Shown here in pieces: positions 1 to 4,502 of a stretch of 5,231 nucleotides of DNA. Made by a program: the position numbers and the translations under genes. The DNA is from Clostridiales bacterium (lineage in GTDB: Bacteria > Bacillota > Clostridia > Lachnospirales > CAG-274): the NCBI GenBank assembly GCA_021202835.1, contig JAJQCI010000135.1:1-5231 (forward strand), written 5' to 3'. How positions within the stretch are numbered: position 1 is the first letter of the stretch; each line of letters begins with the position of its first letter. Under the pieces are notes generated by a model. That model ran no database searches. It had not been told where the DNA came from and was given only the letters and a program-made list of their open reading frames with translations.

Positions 1-34
1 TTCCTTACCACATACCTCCAAAGTATTTTTTAAC

Positions 35-70
35 AACTTGTTTGGGGTTAACATATTTAAACAAGTTTTT
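35..70 (+). terminator. AT-rich hairpin with T-run, possible weak terminator of an upstream gene
   Basis: AACTTGTTT (35-43) pairs perfectly with AAACAAGTT (59-67) across a 15-nt loop, and five T residues end at 70. The layout fits a rho-independent terminator for a + strand gene left of the window. The stem has only two G-C pairs, so it would be weak. An alternative pairing of ACAACT (33-38) with AGTTGT (75-80) competes with it. No gene end is visible to the left, so the role is uncertain. Confidence 0.3.
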
Positions 71-190
71 ATATAGTTGTAATATTTTCTTTGATACACA
101 GCAAACTGTTTTCCGCCGTCTTATAAACTATGTTTTTTTAAATCATCATAAAATCTATTGCTGTCGTTTCCGGCAGCCAAAAAGATTTAG

Positions 191-229
191 TTTCCTGTAA
201 AGGTTTCAACTTGAAACCCTTACAGGAAA
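191..229. repeat. 39-bp near-perfect inverted repeat
   Basis: The left arm 191-209 (TTTCCTGTAA, then AGGTTTCAA) and the right arm 211-229 (TTGAAACC, then CTTACAGGAAA) are complementary at 18 of 19 positions around a single C at 210. The one mismatch is A201 against C219. No T-run follows the right arm, and on the other strand the T-run comes only after about ten intervening bases, so it is not a typical terminator. It could be an operator for a dimeric regulator, a recombination or repeat element, or an RNA hairpin processed by RNase III. The structure is directly seen; the function is unknown. Confidence 0.85.
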
Positions 230-240
230 TCGGATATAAC
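211..240 (+). promoter_or_regulatory. Possible sigma-A-type promoter inside the inverted repeat arm
   Basis: TTGAAA at 211-216 and TATAAC at 235-240 are separated by 18 bases, a fair match to a housekeeping promoter. The -35 element lies in the right arm of the inverted repeat, so a protein or DNA structure at the repeat could affect its use. Transcription would begin near 247, upstream of the candidate RNA. The extended -10 element at 255-263 is the competing and somewhat better candidate. Confidence 0.25.
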
Positions 241-254
241 AACACTGCTTTGCT

Positions 255-263
255 TGCTATAAA
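255..263 (+). promoter_or_regulatory. Extended -10 promoter element for the candidate RNA
   Basis: TGCTATAAA at 255-263 matches the TGnTATAAT extended -10 form, which can work without a good -35. The expected -35 position (235-240) reads TATAAC, a poor match. Transcription would start about 269-271. The base pairing of the candidate RNA begins exactly there, and this agreement is the best support for the site. The same nine bases occur again at 638-646. Confidence 0.45.
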
Positions 264-410
264 ATTGAGCAGCTGAAATAGGCAATTTAATAGCTCTTAA
301 GTAACATAATATTCACAGAGGTGACAGCATTTGTGATAGGCAGAAACTACGTTACTTTCCGAAATCTTAAGAGCTGTTACAGAGAATTTTATTACAACTG
401 CAAAGTTTAA

Positions 411-424
411 GGTGATTAATCACC
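411..424. repeat. Perfect 14-bp palindrome just before the terminator
   Basis: GGTGATTAATCACC is its own reverse complement. As RNA it gives a 5-bp GGTGA/TCACC hairpin with a TTAA loop that sits one base before the terminator stem and could stack on it. The TCACC half (420-424) can alternatively pair with GGTGA at 320-324 inside the candidate RNA, so a switch is possible. As DNA it could be a small operator. Confidence 0.7.
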
Positions 425-425
425 G

Positions 426-450
426 GCCCTCTTTGGAGGGCTTTTTCTTT
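426..450 (+). terminator. Strong rho-independent terminator
   Basis: GCCCTC (426-431) pairs with GAGGGC (436-441) around a TTTG loop and is followed directly by TTTTTCTTT (442-450). The tract is T-rich only in the + direction, so the terminator serves + strand transcription and marks the end of the RNA from about 269. If transcription can read through in a regulated way it would be an attenuator for the polysaccharide operon, but the next gene begins over 400 nt further on. Confidence 0.88.
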
Positions 451-524
451 GCCTACTATGTGTATTTTACTTAACAGAATGAGGCCTCGTTGCTTAATCT
501 AAAGACTGTATCGAGGTAAACTTA

Positions 525-553
525 TTTTTTAGTCTATCAACACCACTAAAAAA
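525..553. repeat. AT hairpin with alternative partner
   Basis: TTTTTTAGT (525-533) and ACTAAAAAA (545-553) form a perfect 9-bp inverted repeat around an 11-base loop. ACTAAA (545-550) can also pair with TTTAGT at 562-567, and CACTATA (555-561) is complementary to TATAGTG (610-616). The stems are nearly all A-T, so their stability as RNA is doubtful, and such pairs arise easily by chance in AT-rich DNA. Confidence 0.4.
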
Positions 554-606
554 ACACTATATTTAGTATTTCTCTACAACCCCAACACCTAAATGTACAA
601 ATTTTT

Positions 607-615
607 TGTTATAGT
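607..615 (+). promoter_or_regulatory. Possible alternative extended -10 element
   Basis: TGTTATAGT fits the TGnTATAAT pattern with one mismatch in the hexamer. There is no -35 match at the usual spacing (587-592 reads ACCTAA). If used, the start would lie near 622. It is weaker than the element at 638-646. Confidence 0.2.
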
Positions 616-637
616 GACCACGAACGACCCCCTTACG

Positions 638-646
638 TGCTATAAA
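638..646 (+). promoter_or_regulatory. Probable extended -10 promoter of the glycan operon
   Basis: TGCTATAAA is identical to the element at 255-263 and fits the extended -10 form. The start would be near 653, immediately before the first leader hairpin at 657. No good -35 is seen (618-623 reads CCACGA), so an activator or the extended -10 contact would be needed. This is the best promoter I can find between the terminator at 450 and the first gene. Confidence 0.4.
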
Positions 647-652
647 CACAAA

Positions 653-864
653 AAATATTTACACCTTTTTGCAGGTGTAAATGCACAAAAACAGACAGCT
701 GCTTTTGTGAAAATTTAACAAAAGCTATTGAGATGATAATCGGGCTGTGGGAATGACCACAGGCTGAAAGATGAATGGTACTGCTGCGGTAATTGCCAAA
801 GCTGTTAATTATAAAAGCTAATGTGAGAGCACAAAAGTGTTCGATACTTTTGGGAGGATGACTT
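653..864 (+). promoter_or_regulatory. Multi-hairpin 5' leader of the polysaccharide operon
   Basis: Four or five local hairpins follow one another. They are ATTTACACCT/AGGTGTAAAT (657-666 with 673-682, perfect 10 bp, loop TTTTGC), CACAAAA-A-CAG/CTG-C-TTTTGTG (684-694 with 699-709, one internal mismatch, loop ACAG), CTGTGG/CCACAG (745-750 with 757-762, loop GAATGA), AGCT-G-TTA/TAA-A-AGCT (800-807 with 812-819), and CAAAAGT/ACTTTTG (832-838 with 846-852). None is followed by a T-run, so they are not terminators. Long structured leaders before polysaccharide operons in Firmicutes can serve processive antitermination (EAR element, LoaP-type NusG paralogues) or translational control. No known family motif was recognised. 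Confidence 0.5.
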
Positions 865-867
865 GTG
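852..867 (+). promoter_or_regulatory. Ribosome binding site and GTG start of the glycosyltransferase
   Basis: GGGAGG (852-857) lies 7 bases before GTG at 865. An in-frame TGA at 859-861 excludes any earlier start, and the next in-frame Met is residue 41, inside the first Rossmann fold. GTG 865 is therefore the only sensible start. The 7-bp hairpin 832-852 ends on the first G of this site and could limit ribosome access when extended. Confidence 0.85.
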
Positions 868-2175
868 AACAATAAGCATAGGGAGAAATATGAGGGGAAT
901 AAGAAAAATATTCTGTTTTTCGCACACTATTATTATCCCGATACGGCCTCCACAGGACAAATACTCCAGGAATTAGCAGAAGGCATGTTAGACGCCTTCA
1001 ATGTAACGGTAATCTGTGTTGTTCCGTCTTATCTCGGAACAATTGAAGATAAATATAAAACCAAAAAGTTCTATTTTGAAGAACTGAACGGTGTGAAAAT
1101 ACTCCGAATCCGTGTGCCGGAGTTTGATAAAACCAGAACTGTAAGTAGAGTTAAAAACATATTATCCTACTTCTTCGGAGCAATGATAGCCACATTCAAA
1201 GTAGGAAAAATGGATTATGTTTTCTCTATCTCCCAGCCCCCAATCCTTGGCGGACTGCTGGGTGTTTGGGGTAAATGGGTAAAGAGAGCCAAATACATAT
1301 ACAATGTTCAGGACTTCAACCCCGAACAGGTCATGAGCGTAGACTATACACATAATAAGTTGGTTTTGAGTTTAATGATGTGGCTTGATAAGTTCTCCTG
1401 TAAAAGAAGCAATCTTATCATCACAGTAGGCAGAGATCTCGGAGAGACAATTGAAAATAGGTTTGCCAAAAAAGATGATTCTAAAGGCAGAAAAGTTCCG
1501 AAGTACACAATCATCAATAATTGGATTAACGAAGAGAAAATATATCCTCTTGACAGTTCAAACGAAAAAGTTACCGCCTTCAAAAAACAGTACGGACTGG
1601 AAAATAAATTCGTATTTATGTATTCCGGCAACATTGGCCTCTACTATGACTTAGAAGGTATCATCAAAGTAATCGAGAAATTTCAAGGAGCATTTACTCC
1701 TGATGGGAAAGAGGTTATTTTTGCTTTCGTAGGTGCCGGTTCAGTGCTTGACAAGTTAGTGCTATACACACGTCAGCACAAAATGACCAACGTAATCTTC
1801 ATTCCATATCAGGACAAAGAAGACCTCATCTACAGCTTAAATGCCGGAGATGTCCACTTCTGCGTCAACGCCAAAGGTATTAAAGGCGTCAGCTGCCCCA
1901 GTAAATTCTATGGTCTGGCAGCCGCCGGAAAGCCTGTTCTCGGTGTGTTGGAGAAAGGCTCAGAAGTACGGAGCTTGATTGAGGAAATAGGCTGTGGACT
2001 TGTAACTGAGCCGGGTGATTATGAAGGCATTGAAAAAGAGATAAATTGGTTCATTGATAATAGTAGCAGTGAAGCGCTACAGAAGATGGGAGAAAAGAAC
2101 AGAGCTTATCTGGTAAACAATTTAACTGAAACTATTTCTGTTGATAAGTATAAGCGAAAGATATTAGATTTGTAG
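865..2175 (+). CDS. GT4-type glycosyltransferase (WbuB-like), polysaccharide assembly
   Basis: A 436-residue protein with the two-Rossmann-domain plan of GT-B enzymes. The N-terminal acceptor domain spans about 15-195, opening with ILFFAHYYYPDTAST, the pattern of the WbuB-like group. It carries SISQPPILGG (121-130) and NVQDFNPE (147-154), equivalent to the xxQDxxP segment of that group. The C-terminal donor domain runs from about 247, with MYSGNIG (252-258), FAFVGAGS (287-293) and the nucleotide-sugar segment CPSKFYGLAAAGKPVLG (344-360). There is no signal peptide. A hydrophobic stretch near 100-135 probably aids peripheral membrane contact rather than crossing the membrane. Such enzymes move a sugar, often a modified hexosamine or uronate, from a nucleotide donor to a lipid-linked oligosaccharide at the inner membrane face. 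Donor and acceptor cannot be read from sequence. UDP-GalA is suggested only by the neighbours. The stop is 31 nt before the next gene, fitting one operon. Confidence 0.9.
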   Translation: MNNKHREKYEGNKKNILFFAHYYYPDTASTGQILQELAEGMLDAFNVTVICVVPSYLGTIEDKYKTKKFYFEELNGVKILRIRVPEFDKTRTVSRVKNILSYFFGAMIATFKVGKMDYVFSISQPPILGGLLGVWGKWVKRAKYIYNVQDFNPEQVMSVDYTHNKLVLSLMMWLDKFSCKRSNLIITVGRDLGETIENRFAKKDDSKGRKVPKYTIINNWINEEKIYPLDSSNEKVTAFKKQYGLENKFVFMYSGNIGLYYDLEGIIKVIEKFQGAFTPDGKEVIFAFVGAGSVLDKLVLYTRQHKMTNVIFIPYQDKEDLIYSLNAGDVHFCVNAKGIKGVSCPSKFYGLAAAGKPVLGVLEKGSEVRSLIEEIGCGLVTEPGDYEGIEKEINWFIDNSSSEALQKMGEKNRAYLVNNLTETISVDKYKRKILDL

Positions 2176-2206
2176 AAAAATTACATAATAACGAAGGAGC
2201 AGCAAA

Positions 2207-3253
2207 ATGAAAATAGATTTGAAAAATAAGGTAATACTGGTGACAGGGGCTGCCGGGTTTATCGGGGCAAACCTTTCACAGCGATTATTGGAAGACATAG
2301 AAGGTGTGAAAGTCATAGGTGTCGATAATATGAACGACTACTATGACGTTTCTATAAAAGAATACAGACTTGCTAAGCTGAACGAGTATTCCGCATTTGA
2401 TTTTATAAAGGGCAATATTGCCGACAAAGCACTGATTATTTCAATATTTGAGCAGTATAAGCCACAGGTGGTTGTAAACCTTGCGGCGCAGGCCGGTGTA
2501 AGATATTCTATCACCAACCCCGATGCATATGTGGAATCTAATTTAGTGGGATTTTTTAATATTTTAGAGGCTTGCAGGAATTATCCTGTTGAGCATTTGG
2601 TTTACGCATCAAGTTCGAGTGTGTACGGAAGCAATAAAAAGGTGCCTTACAGCACAGATGACAAAGTAGATAACCCAGTCTCACTCTATGCAGCTACGAA
2701 AAAATCTAATGAACTGATGGCTCATGCCTACAGCAAGCTGTATGATATTCCGTCTACCGGCTTGCGATTCTTTACGGTTTACGGACCTGCCGGAAGGCCG
2801 GATATGGCGTACTTCGGTTTTACAGATAAGCTGAGAGCCGGAAAGAAGATTCAGATTTTTAATTTCGGCAACTGCAAGCGAGATTTCACTTATGTAGATG
2901 ATATTGTCGAGGGCGTTGTAAGAGTAATGCAGAAGGCTCCGGACAGAGCTAAAGGTGAAGACGGTTTGCCGATTCCGCCTTATACTCTTTATAACATTGG
3001 AAACAACAGTCCTGAAAATCTTTTGGACTTTGTAGATATTCTTCAGCAGGAACTGATTCGTGCCGGAGTTTTAGATAAGGATTATGACTTTGAGAGCCAC
3101 AAGGAGCTTGTGCCTATGCAGCCGGGAGATGTTCCGATTACATATGCAGACACAAGTGCACTGGAGCGAGACTTCGGATACAAACCGAGTACAAGCCTCA
3201 GAGAAGGCTTAAGGAAGTTTGCCGAGTGGTATAAAGAGTTTTATATGAGTTAA
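2207..3253 (+). CDS. UDP-glucuronate 4-epimerase (UDP-GlcA to UDP-GalA)
   Basis: A 348-residue extended short-chain dehydrogenase/reductase of normal length. It interconverts UDP-glucuronate and UDP-galacturonate by NAD-dependent oxidation and reduction at C4. The NAD-binding motif TGAAGFIG is at 13-20, followed by GVDNMNDYYD (38-47). AAQAGVRYSI (93-102) is the hallmark of the UDP-glucuronate epimerase subgroup as opposed to GalE. ASSSSVYG (134-141) holds the catalytic Ser/Thr region, YAATKK (161-166) gives the Tyr-x-x-x-Lys pair (Y161, K165), and VYGPAGRPDM (191-200) and RDFTYVDD (225-232) complete the set. The start ATG has GAAGGAG 7 bases upstream. Cytoplasmic; UDP-glucuronate must come from a UDP-glucose dehydrogenase outside the window. 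The gene is often annotated as NAD-dependent epimerase. Activity on a related UDP-uronate cannot be excluded. Confidence 0.9.
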   Translation: MKIDLKNKVILVTGAAGFIGANLSQRLLEDIEGVKVIGVDNMNDYYDVSIKEYRLAKLNEYSAFDFIKGNIADKALIISIFEQYKPQVVVNLAAQAGVRYSITNPDAYVESNLVGFFNILEACRNYPVEHLVYASSSSVYGSNKKVPYSTDDKVDNPVSLYAATKKSNELMAHAYSKLYDIPSTGLRFFTVYGPAGRPDMAYFGFTDKLRAGKKIQIFNFGNCKRDFTYVDDIVEGVVRVMQKAPDRAKGEDGLPIPPYTLYNIGNNSPENLLDFVDILQQELIRAGVLDKDYDFESHKELVPMQPGDVPITYADTSALERDFGYKPSTSLREGLRKFAEWYKEFYMS

Positions 3254-3275
3254 TGCTCTGCAATAAGGAGATATT

Positions 3276-4463
3276 ATGCAAGATTTACGCTGTTTAACAG
3301 CTTTTAAAAATATATACAACCGTGATCCGGACGATGTAGCCTTCTGTCCTTACCGTATTTGTCCTTTGGGTGCACATGTTGACCACCAGTATGGAAAAAT
3401 AAACGGTCTGGCAATAAACTACGGTATTCACATAGCTTACTCTGTAAAGAAAAACGGTGTAATAGAATTGTCGTCCCTTAACTTTCCTAAAAGGGCACAG
3501 TTCCACATTCATTCTATTCCGGAAGAAAAGATAGGCGACTGGGCGGATCATCTCAGAGGTGCTGCGAAGGTTCTATCCGAAAAATATGAATTAAGGTACG
3601 GCTTGTGCGGCGTGATTGAGGGAAGTCTGCCGATTGGAGGATTGTCTTCATCAGCAGCTGTAATTATTTCATTTATGACAGCTCTCTGTAAGATAAATAA
3701 CATACATCTTTCCGAAATGGAAATGATTATGATGTCAAAAAAGGCTGAAAATGAGTATGTAGGTGTTTCCTGCGGAAAGTTAGACCAGTCCTGTGAAGTT
3801 CTTTGCAGGGTAAACAATTTGCTGTTTATGGATACAAAAGACGATTCATATGAACTGATTCCGGTAAATCCGGCAATGAAACCCTATAGTATTGCTATTT
3901 TCTTTTCCGGTTTGGAACGTTCTCTTGCCACATCAAAATATAATATGCGTCAGGACGAATGCAAAGCTGCGGCTTATGCTCTGATGGCATACAGCGGAAA
4001 GAACTACGGAAAGTTTATTGATACAAGACTTCGTGATGTTCCTGCTGATATATTTGAAGAATATAAGGACCGCCTCCCCGAAAACTGGAGAAAACGTGCC
4101 GAACATTATTATTCTGAGACTGCCCGTGCCGAAGCCGGAGCCGAAGCATGGAGAAACGGCGACCTTGATACATACGGAAAGCTTATATTTGAAAGCGGCT
4201 GCAGCAGCATTCACAATTATGAAAGCGGCTGTGATGAGCTTATTACCCTGTATGAGATTATGACGGAAACCAAAGGTATTTACGGTGGACGTTTTTCCGG
4301 TGCCGGTTTTAAGGGCTGCTGTATGGCATTAATTGATCCTGATTATGCGGAAGAAATAGAGGCTCACGTAGGAGAAAAGTATTTGAAAAAATATCCGAGT
4401 CTTGAGGGAAAATATTCATTCCACATATGCAGGAGTGCAGATGGTGTGCATATACAGAAATAA
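3276..4463 (+). CDS. GHMP sugar-1-kinase, galacturonokinase/galactokinase-like
   Basis: A 395-residue GHMP-superfamily kinase of normal galactokinase length, phosphorylating a sugar at C1 with ATP. The sugar-binding signature at 25-37 reads PYRICPLGAHVDH, where galactokinases have GRxNLIGEHxDY. The probable catalytic Arg (R27), His34 and Asp36 are kept, but the Glu of GEH is Ala33 and the Tyr is His37. From memory, the PYRICPLGAHxDHQ form is that of plant galacturonokinase, in which the sugar carries a C6 carboxylate. The ATP loop PIGGLSSSAAV is at 119-129, the catalytic Asp is probably D170 in CGKLDQS (166-172), the galactokinase-like YNMRQDEC is at 222-229, and the third GHMP motif GRFSGAGFKGCC is at 338-349. 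AAGGAG lies 5 bases before the ATG. The neighbouring UDP-GalA epimerase and nucleotidyltransferase support galacturonate as substrate. Galactose remains the main alternative. The family call is firm; the substrate is inferred. Confidence 0.88.
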   Translation: MQDLRCLTAFKNIYNRDPDDVAFCPYRICPLGAHVDHQYGKINGLAINYGIHIAYSVKKNGVIELSSLNFPKRAQFHIHSIPEEKIGDWADHLRGAAKVLSEKYELRYGLCGVIEGSLPIGGLSSSAAVIISFMTALCKINNIHLSEMEMIMMSKKAENEYVGVSCGKLDQSCEVLCRVNNLLFMDTKDDSYELIPVNPAMKPYSIAIFFSGLERSLATSKYNMRQDECKAAAYALMAYSGKNYGKFIDTRLRDVPADIFEEYKDRLPENWRKRAEHYYSETARAEAGAEAWRNGDLDTYGKLIFESGCSSIHNYESGCDELITLYEIMTETKGIYGGRFSGAGFKGCCMALIDPDYAEEIEAHVGEKYLKKYPSLEGKYSFHICRSADGVHIQK

Positions 4464-4502
4464 CCCGGAAACAGAGATAATGAAGTAATAGAGGGCTGAA
4501 AA

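Larger units (their letters stand above)
269..450 (+). ncRNA. Candidate structured RNA (6S-like architecture or cis-acting leader)
   Basis: The segment folds as one long interrupted hairpin. Pairs visible by eye are GCAG 269-272 with CTGC 398-401, AATA 277-280 with TATT 390-393, AATT 284-287 with AATT 385-388, AGCTCTTAA 292-300 with TTAAGAGCT 367-375, and GTAAC 301-305 with GTTAC 351-355. The last two helices leave an 11-nt bulge on the 3' side (356-366). The top carries TCACA 313-317 with TGTGA 332-336, or alternatively TCAC 313-316 with GTGA 321-324. A 14-bp palindrome (411-424) and an intrinsic terminator follow. A promoter-like element at the 5' end, closing pairs between the two ends, interior loops and a terminator recall 6S RNA. 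However, the paired core of about 133 nt is short for 6S, and I see no diagnostic conserved bases. A regulatory leader for the downstream operon is the alternative. I recognise no known riboswitch motif. Confidence 0.45.
1..864. other. Long non-coding, structure-rich intergenic region
   Basis: No open reading frame here has both a plausible start with a ribosome binding site and recognisable protein content. Only a short minus-strand frame overlaps 633-872, and it would need a TTG start with no Shine-Dalgarno sequence. What is seen instead is a chain of hairpins, inverted repeats, two extended -10 promoter-like sites and one strong terminator, each listed separately. A further small hairpin lies at 160-177, with GCTGTC pairing to GGCAGC (one G-T wobble) around a 6-nt loop. 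The remaining sequence of 71-159 and 451-524 is AT-rich with nothing I can name. Confidence 0.75.

Noticed and set aside
191..229. CRISPR repeat or insertion-sequence end
   Set aside because: There is only one copy in the window, with no spacer periodicity, no transposase fragment and no target-site duplication.
269..450. Known riboswitch classes, RNase P, tmRNA or SRP RNA as identity of the structured RNA
   Set aside because: I could not find the conserved core motifs of these families, and the size does not fit RNase P or tmRNA. 6S-like remains only an architectural analogy.
538..589. CAACACC direct repeat (538-544 and 583-589)
   Set aside because: Only two 7-base copies with poorly matching flanks; expected by chance in this skewed AT-rich stretch.
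771..797. T-box-like string (GGTACTGCTGCGG) in the leader
   Set aside because: It lacks the conserved TGGNACCGCG core and no terminator/antiterminator pair follows. The downstream genes are not amino-acid related.
633..872. 79-residue minus-strand reading frame upstream of the first gene
   Set aside because: It needs a TTG start with no Shine-Dalgarno sequence, overlaps the operon leader hairpins, and its product shows no family features.
4018..4263. 81-residue + strand frame inside the kinase gene
   Set aside because: It is a shadow frame within a gene with complete family motifs, and it has no ribosome binding site.
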